Shown: positions 34,023 to 45,452, numbered from the stretch's first letter. The stretch is DNA of 64,000 nucleotides from Sipunculus nudus (GCA_026874595.1 CM049317.1:58384618-58448617); one strand, 5' to 3'. The notes: generated by a model from the letters alone, not told the origin. Made by a program: numbers and translations.

Positions 34023-34595
34023 AGAGGACTACCTTCTTTCTATTTTAATCCAACGAAACTGTCCGATTTGCACGTCTGCCTGCTTGCTCGTTTGTTTGTC
34101 CAGCACTGTCTCCAATGTTCTCAATATATTAAACTGCAAATTTTGAGAGGATCGGCCATTGAGATAATTGCTTAATTATTAAGGTATATCTGAACTTTCA
34201 CAGGATTTTCTCGGAGTAAACCATGTGAAAGATACGAGATTTAGATAATATCTTAAATGACTCATACATTTCACCAAAACGCAGACACAAAGATTCAAAC
34301 TAATTTAGGAAATCAAGAAGTAAGAAATTAATGAATTTTAATTAATTAAAAAAAAGGAAACTAGAATAGTGACAGGTCAGGAAGGGTCCCACAAAAGGCC
34401 CATAGATTTCCAGTGCGGAAAAATATAATAAAGGACTGAGGGGGCTGACCCAAAACAGTATTTAAATATCCGAACCAAGATTTTAGGTCTGAATCAGGGA
34501 GTCGTGTATAAAGGTGTAAGAGTGAAGCATCCCAAGCAGCAGAGGCATGAATTCATCTGATGTATTAAACTGTATGCCTGTTTAAGCATATCGTT
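34023..34595. other. AT-rich non-coding stretch
   Basis: No gene or repeat family is recognised. Confidence 0.45.
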
Positions 34596-34599
34596 CTAT

Positions 34600-36060
34600 A
34601 GGATGGTCCTGTGGCCCTGACTTTTGAACTTGTGATGTTGAAATCAATATGGTTCTCCCCCTTTGTTAGGCAATCCAAACGTGAAAGATTTTAGATGAAA
34701 CCTATACAATGCCTTCACGGTCTTTTTAAAGATGCGGGTCCTGTGACCTTCACCTGTGACCCCGAAATCAAAAGAGTTTTTACATTAGTTAATGGAAATT
34801 AATAAAGCAAGTTTGAAAGCCATGTCAATTAAAACTGGAGTTGTCATCTGACCTTTAAGCTTGTGACCCCAAACTCAATAGGGATCTCCCCTATTGGCAG
34901 GTGAGCTATAAGTGCAAGATTTAAGGCGTGAGATGAAAAAATGTGGCTTAAAATGCATCCACAAACCTGTAAAAGATGTGGGCCCTGTGACCTTGACCTT
35001 TCTGACCTCATGACTCCAAAGTCAATAAGGTTCTCGCTTTGGTGGTTTGCCTTATGTAAGTCAAGTATGAAATCCATATGTCAAATCAAACTGGAGTTAA
35101 AATCCGGAAACAAATGTTTGGACAGATGGCTCCAGTGATCTTGACCTTTGATTTTGTGACCCCAAAATCGAAAGGGATCTCTCCCCATTTCCAGGTGAGC
35201 TATGTGTGCAAGACATTGGTTTGGGATGAAAAGTTTGGCTTGAAATGCATCCACATTCTTTTTAAAGATGTGGGTCCTGTGGAATTGACCTTTGACCTTA
35301 TGACCTCAGAATTGAAAGGAATTTCGCTTAAGTGTTTGGCCATATATGACTTAAGTTTGAAATTCATACGTCAAGCCAAACTGGAGTTATCATCCAGAAA
35401 CGAATTTGTAAACAGATGGCTTATGTAACCTTGACTTAGACTTTTTGACCCAAAAAGTCGATAGGAATCTTACCCTAGTAATAGAGGAGCTTTATGTACA
35501 AGATGAAAGGTCTGGGATAAAAAGTTTGGCTTAAAATACATCCACAAACTTTTAAAGATGTGGGTCTGATGACCCTGACCTTTGACATCATGACCTCAAA
35601 ATCAATTAGGTTCCTGCTTTAGTGGTCGGCCATATATAAGTCAAGTTTGAAATTCATGTATGTTTATCCAAATAGGAGCTATGATCTAGAAATGAATTTG
35701 TGGACAGATGGCTGCTGTGACCTTGACCTAAGACTTTGTGACGCAAAATCAATAGAGATCTCCCCCTACTGGCAGGTGAGGTATATGTGCAATATGGAAG
35801 GTCTGGGATGAAAAGTTTTGCTTAAAATGCAACCACTAACTTTTTGAAGATGTGGGTCCTGTGACCTTGACCTCATAAACCCAAAATCAATAGGGTCCTT
35901 GCTTTAGTGGTGGGCCATATATAGATCAAGTTTGAAAATATATGTTAATCCAAACAGAAGTTATCATCCGGAAACGAATTTGTGAACGGACGGACGGCTC
36001 GACAGACGGAGAGACGGACGGACAGGGTGGTTACTTTAGGGGACCTGCTTATTCAAGCGG
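34600..36060 (+). repeat. Tandem array 1: ~290-bp units rich in TGACCT nuclear-receptor half-sites
   Basis: The marker GATG(T/C)GGG(T/C)CC recurs at 34,731, 34,975, 35,267, 35,557 and 35,848, giving spacings of 244, 292, 290 and 291 bp. Each unit contains two related halves of about 145 bp, each centred on a TGACC(T)TTGACC-like core. TGACCTTTGACCT at 35,286-35,298 is a perfect DR1. TGACCTTGACC (ERR/NR5A type) is at 34,988, 35,718 and 35,862. The array ends in a GGACGGACGG tail near 35,985-36,030. I recall similar TGACCTTTGACC repeats from marine invertebrates. There is no coding capacity. Confidence 0.8.
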
Positions 36061-36090
36061 GGGCCTAAGAACTGTTTTGAAGGCGTAGTC

Positions 36091-36170
36091 TGAAATCGCA
36101 AGGGTAATTCTGAAATCGATTTCAGATTACCCAGGTAAACTTAGAAGGGGATAATCTGTAATCGCGAAAC
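36091..36170. repeat. Palindromic family, 36.1-kb copy
   Basis: GGGTAATTCTGAAATCGA reads into its own reverse complement TCGATTTCAGATTACCC at 36,102-36,132, with a single one-base asymmetry. A diverged outer repeat (AGTCTGAAATCGC and GATAATCTGTAATCGC) flanks it. Confidence 0.6.
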
Positions 36171-36540
36171 ATGGCCTGAATGCAGATTCATGCTGACATA
36201 TTTGCAGAGTTATGGAAGTGCTTTTTAGTTTAACATTGCGACTCAAAGCCCTAAGTCACAGCAGCGTGAAAACATAAACTGACCAATTTTAAATGACCAG
36301 AAAATGCTTTAGCAAGAAGAAATTCGAAAAATGAAGCAGGCATGTTCGTCATGTTATTAAGTCAAGTTATTAATTTTTGTGAATGTTAAAAATAAATGAC
36401 CAATGGGCCATGACACTCAGCTGAATTTGACTGGGTGATCATTTCTTTTATTAATGTTATATATCGTCTGTGAGAATGGCTAATGTTACTATGTTGTAAA
36501 ACGGACGGAAAATAATGTTTTATTTTTTTTATTTTATATT
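36171..36540. other. AT-rich spacer between two tandem arrays
   Basis: No gene is seen. Confidence 0.45.
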
Positions 36541-36544
36541 TTGA

Positions 36545-37850
36545 CATGTATTATAAGAACTAAGTGAACTAATTGCAGGATTCAAAGGAGACTAGCCAAG
36601 GGCCACCCTGAAATTTTACAATAGAAGGTTTAAAGGACATTGGATACAATTTGTATCCAATCTGTTTGGGTGCTCAAAATCATGTTTTTGCCCGTAGGTC
36701 GCAGAATATAGGTACCATGACTTAATTTCAGGTTTCCAAGGGGATTTGCCTACGACATTCCTGGATGTCCAGTTAGAAGTTTCTAGTTCTAATGGATACA
36801 ATTTGTGCCCTGACTGACTGCTCAAAATCATGCTTCTGGCCAGTAGCTTGCAGAATATAGGTCAAAAGGACATTATTTTAAATTTCACAGGAGATTTGCC
36901 GAGGACCTAGGCCTTATGCATTCAATTTTTGTATCCAACTGACGTTCAAGAAGCTCAAATCATGTTTTTAGCCTGTAACTTGCAGGTTCCAATGGGATTT
37001 GTCAAGATCTCCTTGGATCTTGTGTTAGACGACTCGAGGGCTTAAGGATACAATTTTTGCCCTATCTGACTGTATCTGGCATGTATTATAGGAATAAAGT
37101 GACCTAATTTCAGGGTTTAAAGAGACTTGCTAGAAGACTTGCGTTAGGAGATTCTTGGCCTTATGGATGCAATTTGTGCCCATCTGACATTCAAGGTGCT
37201 GAAATGGTATCTTTTTTCCTGTAGGTCGCAGAATATAGGTCAGAGTGACATAATTTCATTTTTCCACATACATTTGCCCAGGACCTTCCTATTTATTACA
37301 TTAGAAGATACTAGGCATAATAGATACAATTTGTGCCCCTTCTGACTGCCCGGGTGCTCAAAATCAGCTTTTTGGACTGTAGGTCGCAAAATATAGGTCA
37401 CCAAGACCTTATTTTAGGTATTCAAGGAGATTTGCCGGGAACCTCCGAAGATGTTGCGCCAGAAGATTATAGGCCTAACAGATACGATTTGTGCCAATCT
37501 GACATTCAGGGGCTCAAATGCTATTTTTTCAAATAGTTCGCAGAATATAGGTCACGGTGACCTTATTTCATGTTTTAAAAGACATTTGCCTAAGACCTCC
37601 CTGAATGTAACATTACAGGAATCTAGGCCTAATGGATTCAATTTGTGCCCCGCCTGACTGTCTGGGTGCTCAAAATCATGTTTTCGCCCGTAGGTCGCAG
37701 AATATAGATCATCATGACCTAATTGCAGGTTTCCAAGGATATTTGCCTACGACCTCCCTGGATGTTCGGTTAGAAATTTCTAGGTCTATCGGTTTCGATT
37801 GGTGCCCTGTTAAGGGCCGAGTGGCCGGACGGACGACGGAAAAAGGGTGA
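36545..37850 (+). repeat. Tandem array 2: ~157-bp units with IR3 AGGTCA palindromes
   Basis: GCAGAATATAGG-type markers occur at 36,701, 36,850, 37,228, 37,386, 37,540 and 37,697, with degraded units near 36,550, 36,981 and 37,081. The clean units are spaced 154-158 bp apart. Each marker runs into AGGTCA-n3-TGACCT-like sequence: AGGTCAGAGTGACAT, AGGTCACCAAGACCT, AGGTCACGGTGACCT, AGATCATCATGACCT. Units also share GGATTTGCC, GACCTCCCTGGATGT, TCTAGGCCTAATGGAT and CAATTTGTGCC. The array closes with GGCCGGACGGACGACGG, as array 1 does. Confidence 0.8.
37549..37563. promoter_or_regulatory. Perfect 15-bp estrogen-response-type palindrome
   Basis: AGGTCACGGTGACCT is a complete IR3 of the AGGTCA half-site with no mismatch, the consensus for steroid-receptor class NR3A. 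It sits inside a repeat unit of array 2, and sister units carry one or two mismatches. Mollusc ER-type receptors are known to bind such elements without needing estrogen. Any activity of this site is inference. Confidence 0.6.
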
Positions 37851-38565
37851 TCGAAAAAGGCTACGCTTTCTTAAAAAGCTAATTAGTTTGCAAATACTTC
37901 TTCTTAAGCTGATTATCAGTTTAAGTGTACTGCTCTGTAATATTTGACTAATGCATACTTCAGTATCGTTATATGCTTTACCCATACTTTATTTATTAAA
38001 AAGATTACTTATTTATTTTAGGACATTTGCCTGGTGTACACCGGTCCTTGTACCTTGAACTTCTAGAATGTGGAATTGGACGGAAACTTCAAGGACTTGG
38101 ACTTGCACTCTGACTATGATGGTGTGCATTAGACTGCATCACTGCTTGAGACTTAAGCTTGTCAAGGGAGTGGATAAAATTCACCGTATTTAAAACTTTC
38201 ATATATGGGATTTGCAAACGGTAATCGGCCCATACCTGTTAAATTCATATGACCTAAGGGCTGGTACAACGGGTTCTACCTTTTTTCTTTTTTCCACGAT
38301 ATGGTTTACCTATTTCTGAGTAAATTTAAGTCCCTCAGGTATTACTTCTTGTCCTGAAGTACCATCCATAAATATGGTCCTTCACTTTCATTCAAGAGAG
38401 GGCCATTTTCAAGTCTAAGTCCTAATATGCGCTCATTTTCTTTAAACTAGAAACTAGACAGTAACTTTGCAATATATATTTTTGTTTATGTACCATATGC
38501 TCTATTACTCTCTTCCCTCCGTTACATGTATAGGGGATCGTCCCTCAGATAATACCTCATACAAT
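37851..38565. other. AT-rich non-coding stretch
   Basis: No gene is seen. CTTGTACCTTGAACTTCTAG and ACTTCAAGGACTTGGACTTG near 38,050-38,105 faintly echo the GGACTTG hexamer family. Confidence 0.45.
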
Positions 38566-38570
38566 GACGT

Positions 38571-38706
38571 CTTCTTCTCTCAGTGTCTCTCTGTCTTTCT
38601 CTTTTTCCTTTCTGTCTCTGTCTGTCTGTCTCTTTCCCTCTTTCTTTCTCTATCTCTGTATCTCTATCTCTCTGTCTGTCTCTCTGTCTCTTTTTGTCTC
38701 TTGATA
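38571..38706. repeat. CT-rich low-complexity (CTCTGTCT)n
   Basis: About 135 bp of degenerate CTCT/CTGT/TTTC repeats. The resulting Ser/Leu-rich frame is an artefact. Confidence 0.85.
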
Positions 38707-38709
38707 TTC

Positions 38710-39520
38710 CGATTGATATAAAATCGAAATTTTCAAGTTAAGAAGCATATAATCCATCCGAATACAATCCGTTCTATGTCTTTCTTTTCATAAGCTTCGG
38801 TGCTAGACTTGCGAATGCTTTGTATTCTTTAGTGCCCCTAAGCTCTCTATTCACAGGAAATAGTCAGGAAATATCGCAGAGAAAAACCTGTAACAAGGCA
38901 ATATATTAACCAATCTTGGATTGTCTGTTGTTTGGTTGTAAGGGTGGATTACATTGGAGACTTCTTGATAAAGAGATTTGGCCGCTTTGGTCGGAGGATC
39001 GTGTTCGTCCGTAGACAGCCTCTCTGGATCCTTATTAATATTTAGCAAATGGGCACTGGACAGAGAGCAGACTCGTATATGTACAGATCATAAATGTAAA
39101 ATGATTTGTACATATTGTGAATTATTGAGTCTGCTTTCACGCAAAATTTATTTGAAGTCTTTTGATTTCTTCGGAGTAATTCTGTTTTACATTAACGAGC
39201 AGAAATGCGTCCCTATATATGTAAGTTCTGCTTATAAAAGATTAATTTATATCTCCTTTTATGATGTATCACTGTTTTTGCTCCACATAACACCTCTTCA
39301 GATTTTCATTTTCAACTCGATTCATTTCAAGAACTATGAAATTTTAATTCCAGTTCATTCCAATGTGTTGCGAAACTATCAATACTAGTGCAATTCAAAC
39401 CTTTCTTCGTTTAATATTACTGCCAAATCAAACAATTTCTTCTTTTATTTCAAGACCTTTCACTGGGAAGTTTGTCGACAAACAAACATGAAACATCAGC
39501 ATGTCCCTGACAGTCAGTGA
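38710..39520. other. AT-rich non-coding stretch
   Basis: A 136-codon frame at 38,978-39,388 is open but hydrophobic and low in distinctive motifs. I do not recognise a family and treat it as probably chance. Confidence 0.35.
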
Positions 39521-39524
39521 TGCA

Positions 39525-40014
39525 GAACTCGAGTCCGGACTAAGACTCACTCGAGTCCGCTTTTTATTTTGGAATCGGACTTGGACTTGGACTAGAGTCT
39601 TTGACTCGAACTTGTACTCGGACTCGGAAGTAAAGACTCGAGAAATCAGTAGAGTGCAGTAGAAAAGAAAAGCTCATTCAAATACAATGAAGACTAATAT
39701 ACATGTGCGAACTACTAACAGAATATTAGAAAGAGACTATATTTCTAAGCTAAAGTCTACATCGAGACTTAAATGTAACTATCCATTCAAGTGAAAAGCT
39801 TGTGTATAAATTAATATAGCCACACAGGATAACCTAAAATTTCCCTGTTGCAGTTTCCTTTAATAAGAAAATTTATATTGGACCCGGATTCGCACTTGGA
39901 CTCGGGTTCCAAATGACTCGGACTCGAAGAGGGTAGACTTGGAGTTCAACCTGATAGACTTGGACTTGGACTCGGACTGGAGTGGCCTACCCTCCAACTT
40001 GCACTCGAACAGTC
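39525..40014 (+). repeat. GGACTTGGACTCG hexamer minisatellite (two blocks)
   Basis: Block 1 (39,525-39,645) and block 2 (39,880-40,012) consist of degenerate GGACTT/GGACTC/GACTCG hexamers, separated by about 235 bp of AT-rich DNA. An inverted block lies at 41,090-41,182. Confidence 0.8.
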
Positions 40015-40025
40015 TGAAAGACTTT

Positions 40026-40319
40026 GGTAGGACGTAGCCTATAGTGGTTAAGGCGTCGGACTTCGGAGCTGAAGGGTCCCTGGTTCGAACCCCGCTGGTG
40101 CTTCAATGTTATACTGGTGTAATCTCGTTGAACCTCAGAGATTCGCTCTAATGTCTTAACGAAAGGTTATGGCTTCTGGATTATTCCTGATACCGTGCAT
40201 ACAAAACCTGAAATCCAGAAGGCTTAATAATAACATATCAATCTTATCGTTTGGGTACCTCATCCTCATTCAATAGACAGTGTCACCAACAGGCCATGGA
40301 CCTATCCATTAAAAAAATT
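40026..40319 (+). mobile_element. tRNA-derived SINE, family B, with 11-bp target-site duplication
   Basis: Flanked by TGAAAGACTTT at 40,015-40,025 and again at 40,320-40,330, a clean target-site duplication. The head has A box TAGCCTATAGTGGTTAAGG (40,035-40,053), D-stem GCC/GGC and B box GGTTCGAACCC (40,082-40,092), so it is tRNA-derived. The tRNA identity is not settled. The body of about 210 bp is unrelated to known tRNA and ends CATTAAAAAAA. Such elements are copied by a LINE reverse transcriptase from elsewhere. It inserted at the end of the hexamer block 2. Confidence 0.9.
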
Positions 40320-40330
40320 TGAAAGACTTT

Positions 40331-41085
40331 TAATGAGCAATACTTTAGTGACAATGTGAGCCAGAGCATTTCTTCATTAGTTCAGCCCAATTCACCTGTT
40401 CCATTTTCGTCATGACCAAATCAGTTGAATATTCATTTCATTTTCCCCAATTTCTCCTCAATTCAAATTCCCTTGGAAAAACTAAATGCACCTGCGTCTG
40501 ATCAGTGATTACGTAAAAAAAAGAACCCTATTACCTTGTAGGTACTATAGGACATCGAACAACCGGACATCTATAATCCGACATTTTCTTATTCGTATTC
40601 AAATTGGAATTTGATAATTATTACTTATTTCTGTTATTTATTTGAAAATTATTAGCTATTTATTTGAAATGTATCTTCTACTGCATACACGCCACATGAT
40701 TTCCTTGGTGTTTCGCTCAAGTCCATTTCACTGAAATTTTACATATCAGCAATTCCATCCACAAAAAATATGACCCAAATGTTGATATGGAAATAAACTA
40801 GTCAACCCCTATAAGCCCCAACCCTATGTTGGAAGCTTAATTTCAGGAGATATCATGCGGATTAATGGTATCATGTATATATCATATTTACTGTTGGGTG
40901 ATACAGAAATGATAGAAGAGATGAAGGGCCAGGTCAAGTTCGAATATGAATGATCTTGACCAATTTTTCTTTATAACTGAAGCACACAAGCCAACTTGCT
41001 AAATGATGTTAGCGCAATAACCTGAAAGAATACTGAAGCAAACACCTGAATAATTAAGTCGGGCTCGTATATGCATGGTGCCTTC
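40331..41085. other. AT-rich non-coding stretch
   Basis: No gene is seen. Confidence 0.5.
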
Positions 41086-41089
41086 CAGT

Positions 41090-41182
41090 CAGTGTTGTAG
41101 TCGACTCCACACCATCAGTCTTGGTGCAAGTCCGAGTCCAGAACCCTAGAGTCCAAGCCTGAGTCCGAGTCCCTATAAAAGT
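41090..41182 (-). repeat. CGAGTCCAAGTCC hexamer minisatellite, inverted block
   Basis: GCAAGTCCGAGTCCAGAACC and GAGTCCAAGCCTGAGTCCGA are the reverse complement of the blocks at 39.5-40.0 kb. Confidence 0.75.
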
Positions 41183-41206
41183 CCCACCTTACAGTTTAAT
41201 TTAAAA

Positions 41207-41470
41207 CTAGAAATGTGCTCAGAGAGCGCAGACCTCCGCCAAGGCAGCTCATTTCCCCTGTACGACATTGTCTGAAATATAACATTTATCCTTATAAATA
41301 TTCCTGGATTCAGATGTCGATCCGGATCACCCAAAAATAGGATCAATTGTTCCATGTATCATTACCAAGGTATCCTGAAAATTTCATCAAAAGAATTTTT
41401 TGAGTAATTTTGCTAACAGAAAAACGAGCGCCACCCAAAACATAACTCCTGCCGCTCGGCGGAGGTAAAT
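41207..41470 (-). mobile_element. ACCTCC...GGAGGT-bounded repeat element, copy 2
   Basis: Read on the minus strand it starts ACCTCCGCCGAGCGGCAGG and ends GGCGGAGGTCTGCGCTCTCT. Internal blocks ATGAAATTTTCAGGATA and ATGGAACAATTGATCC match copy 1 at 21,653-21,935. The inverted ends GGCGGAGGT/ACCTCCGCC are perfect here, and it is better preserved at its termini than copy 1. Confidence 0.7.
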
Positions 41471-42100
41471 AGGTATTCAAAACTATCTTGCAGTAACTGT
41501 TATGACCTTTTTCCACAGGTCATCTTGTTCTTTTTTTCTTAGGTTGCAAAAACAGAATGCACACACTCGGATCACATCAGCTTTATGAATTTACGGCAGG
41601 TAAACTTAAGCTAAATTCAGGTTCTAGGGGTGAAGGATGGTTGTGAATTCAACAGGGATAACTGTTAAAATTTGAACCCTAGATACATGAAATTTAGGAA
41701 ACGCTAGTATTTCTAAGGCAGCAACAACGCTAATGCTACTGCATGGAAAAAGTATAAATAAACAGTAGTTAATTTATTCAATAGTTTATCTGTTTGCCAG
41801 GATGTTTCGGCATTCTGGAGAAATAAATTCGCATTGATAAAACGCGATAGGACTTACACCCATTTTGTGTTACTTATTGTTTCAATATTTTCCACTTCTG
41901 CCAAACGAAGCATTTGTTTCGTATCAGAATCTATAAGAAAATAGCTGATTCGGTCCATATCGTATCATTTTTGGAGATGATCCTTTATTTGTATGTTCAC
42001 CACTCGTATCTTTTCTCGAAACTCGAGAGGCTGGTGGGTCAGAACAGTAAAATAGCACGGTACTTTTAATCGGTAATTTACACTTATTGATATTCTGGAA
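41471..42100. other. AT-rich non-coding stretch
   Basis: No gene is seen. Confidence 0.45.
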
Positions 42101-43740
42101 CTTCATATGATAGTTATTGAACTTTCTAATATTTTATCTGACAACCATTTATAATTTCTTACCTTCCTGGAACTTCATCGGGTAAACATTAACCTTTTTT
42201 TCGCATTTCCAAACTTCATATTGTAGTCTTTGATATTATTTGAAATTGCTTAACTTCATCAGGTAGATGTTAACCTTTCTTTACTTTCTAAATTTCAAAT
42301 GGTACTCTTGACCTTTTTATAATTTCTAAAATTCACATGATAGTCGTTGATATTTTCTTGATTTTCTTGACTTCATTTGATAGGCTTTGACCTTTTCTTT
42401 ACTTTTTCAAACTTTCTCTGGAAGTCTTTGGCCTTTCTCCGACTTTCCTGACTTCATCTGGCAGACTTTGACATTTTATTTACTTTTTTAAACTTCCTCT
42501 GGTTGTGTTTGTCCTTTTCTTGAGTTTCTGAACTTCATCTAGTAGCCTTTGACCTTTTCTTGCTTCCTAAACTTCATCTATTAGAATTTGAGATTTTCTT
42601 AACTTTCAGTTTTCACCTGCATGGTAGTCTTAGTCTTTGTCCTTTTTATTTTTTTTACTTTATCATTTTCTTGTATTGGCCTTTGAGATTTTCTTGACGT
42701 TCGAAACTTCATCTGGTAGTCTTTGACATGTTCTTGAATTTCTTAACTAAATCTGATAACCATTTGTCTGTTCCAGATAATTTTGAATTGTATCTTGTAA
42801 GCATTTCTTGACTTTTATTTTACAGTCTTTGACATTATTCTAAATATGATCTGTTAGTCTTTGACCGATTAAGACTTTTTATACTTTACTCTTTACTTTT
42901 AACAATTTTACTGTTCCAGTTAATCCTGAACTGCATCTTATAGCCATTTTCTTGCCTTTCATTTTATATTCTTTGTCCTTTTCCTAAACATCATCTGCTA
43001 GTCTCTGACCGATTCATGACTTTCTTAATTTTACTCGGTAGTCGTTGATATTTTCTTAACTTTCTTTACCTTATCTGGTAGTCCTTGACCTTTTTATTTT
43101 TACTTTTAAACTTCTAACGGTAGTCTTTAACATTTTCTTGACTTTCGGAACTCCATTTTCGGAACTCCTTTTCTGACATTCTGGTACTGCATCTGATCAG
43201 ACTGACTTTTCCTTATTTTAACCTGGTAATCTTTGGCATGTTTGACTTCCTACACTTCAACTGGTAGTCCCTGACATGTTCTTGACTTCCTGAACTTTTT
43301 TACAGGTAGTCTTTGACATCTTCTTGATTTTCTAAACGTGGTAGTTTCTTTTATCTTATTCCGTCTTTCAAAATTGATATGGTAGTCTTTGACCTTTTCT
43401 TGAATTTTTAAACTTCAATTGAAAGTCTTTGACATTTTTTTTTTATTCTGGAACCGCATCTGATAAGCACTTTTATAAATCTCATCAGATAACCATTTGC
43501 CATTCCTTAACTTTCTCGAACTTCATATGGCAACTATTGGTATTTCCTTGCTTTCTATGATGATCAATGATCTTTAATTTAAGCAATTTTATAAGATAAC
43601 CGTTGACCTTTTCTTTCATCTTGTAACCACTAACCTTTTGGTAACTGTATCTGGTAATCACTGACCTTTTGTTTATTTTTTTTTTAACTTTTTCTGGTAA
43701 CCAGTGACTTTTAGAGATTTTCTAGATTTTTTAGTGACCA
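42100..43740 (+). repeat. Tandem array 3: degenerate 40-55-bp minisatellite, pyrimidine-rich
   Basis: About 30 degenerate units of the form TAGTCTTTGACCTTTTCTTG followed by ACTTTCTGAACTTCATCTGG. Unit length varies by eye between roughly 38 and 60 bp. The theme CTTTGACCTTTTCTTGACTT repeats through 1.6 kb with a strong T/C bias. On the minus strand each unit carries AAGGTCAAAG. No frame is open through it, so it is not a decayed repeat protein that I can show. Confidence 0.75.
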
Positions 43741-44841
43741 TAGAACTTAATCTTGAATAATCAAAAGAAATTAATGGAAATCATGCAAATGTCAATGTTA
43801 TCATTCAAATAAATCGAGGATGGTTTATCTCAATTCCCATTTATTGTACCCAGAAATATTTATGTACTTACAGAGGATGCTGTCCACATCCAGACCCAGA
43901 TTAACTTAAAACTACGACAAGGCGGCGGCTCAAGGCAATTTGAAATTGTCACATAAAAAAACTTACTTGCCAAGATTTTCTAAGGACTACCATATTACAT
44001 ATTTGTCTTAAGCTTTTTAATTTTGATTTATAGCAAACACTCTCTGTAACTGTCGCTGCATGTGTAGCGAAGATTCAAGAAGGATTGAGCGACCAATCTT
44101 ATTGTCAGTAAAAAAAGATAATATAGCAAAGCTATAGATATTAAGATTGGATTTTCATGTTAAATATGATCTTATACTATTTCTCGTCTTGTCTCCACAA
44201 ACCGTTTTTAACCGTTCCATATATACCCTACTTGCATGTCAAAGGTTAAACGACGGTAACCTACAATGTTTTCACTTTATTTTTGGTCACGTGACCATTG
44301 AATCAAACTCTTACTTACAGGATGCAGGCCGAATAGATACTTGTGGCACAAAAGAAAATGGATAACAAGTTATTTAAGAGTCAGCTTTCATACGGGTATA
44401 TATGTTCATTCATGCATATTTATGTATATTATGTGAATGACCCGTTTTTTTATCTTCGTTAATCATATGCAATCATGTCTGTTCACGTTAACACGCCAAG
44501 GTGCAAATGTTTTATAATTAAAACAGAATGGCTGAAAAAAAGCTTAAACTCAAGAAGGAAAAGATTGCGTTGGACCGCTTTATAAAAAGGTAGTTTCCCC
44601 TCCTTAAGGGCCTCCTTAACTATATAAGGAAAAGTTGACAGCTGGGGGACTGTATAGTATTTAACAAAAAGGAGGTAAAAATTTAGGAGAATTTTAGAGG
44701 TGATACAGAAGAATAACATACGCATATATACATATATATATATTTCTTGGGATGATATGAAAGATAAAGTAAACTGCAATATAAAAAATGGAATTTAACA
44801 ATTGAATCTTTACTGTTTTCAAATATTTTGGACCTGCTGCA

Positions 44842-44845
<4 letters not shown>
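43741..44845. other. AT-rich stretch with perfect 12-bp E-box palindrome
   Basis: GGTCACGTGACC at 44,285-44,296 is a perfect palindrome of the USF/TFEB type. No gene is seen. Confidence 0.5.

Positions 44846-44893
<48 letters not shown>
44846..44893. repeat. (TA)n microsatellite
   Basis: A pure TA run of about 48 bp. Confidence 0.95.
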
Positions 44894-44896
<3 letters not shown>

Positions 44897-45452
44897 CTTG
44901 TTTCACTTGAGGACAATGGGGCACTTTGTAGGAGTTGGGACACTGTTCCTCGTACCTTTTTAACATAAAGTGAATGTTATATTACAAAACAATTCAAACC
45001 AACCAGAGCACTACTTGCCAAGATATTCTAAAGAACTTTAACCCTTCATATGATCAGGGTTTGGGGTCAAATTCATGTTCTGTATTTGCATTAAAATAAA
45101 GTATATTTATATTTGTACTTTTGCACATTAAAACTATATAGAGATTGATATTTGAATTATGTGATTTGATATAAATATATATTTTTACAGATACGGTTAA
45201 ACTACATATGTCTTTGTAATTATAATTTACATCCAAACATTCAGGAAATAGGGTAGATACACAAATAAAAAGGTCTATTTTAATGTTATTTAATATGAGC
45301 TACAGGGGTAAAACAAAATTATTTATGATTTTTTTTGCATGGAAGGTTTGAGGTAAAGTTGCCAGACTTTGTTTCCTTAAATGCAGCAGATGGAAACATT
45401 AAGTAAGTTTCTTTAAAACGTATGATGCATTTCAATATAGCCTAACCAAGTA

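Noticed and set aside
34600-36060. CRISPR array
   Set aside because: The units are long, diverged throughout and have no short identical repeats with unique spacers; the sequence is clearly eukaryotic.
40035-40105. Functional tRNA gene
   Set aside because: A and B boxes are good, but the acceptor and T-stem do not pair and the sequence continues into a SINE body with target-site duplication.
42100-43740. Decayed repeat-protein gene
   Set aside because: Units repeat with AAGGTCAAAGACTACCAG on the minus strand, but unit lengths vary without keeping a multiple of three and stops are frequent.
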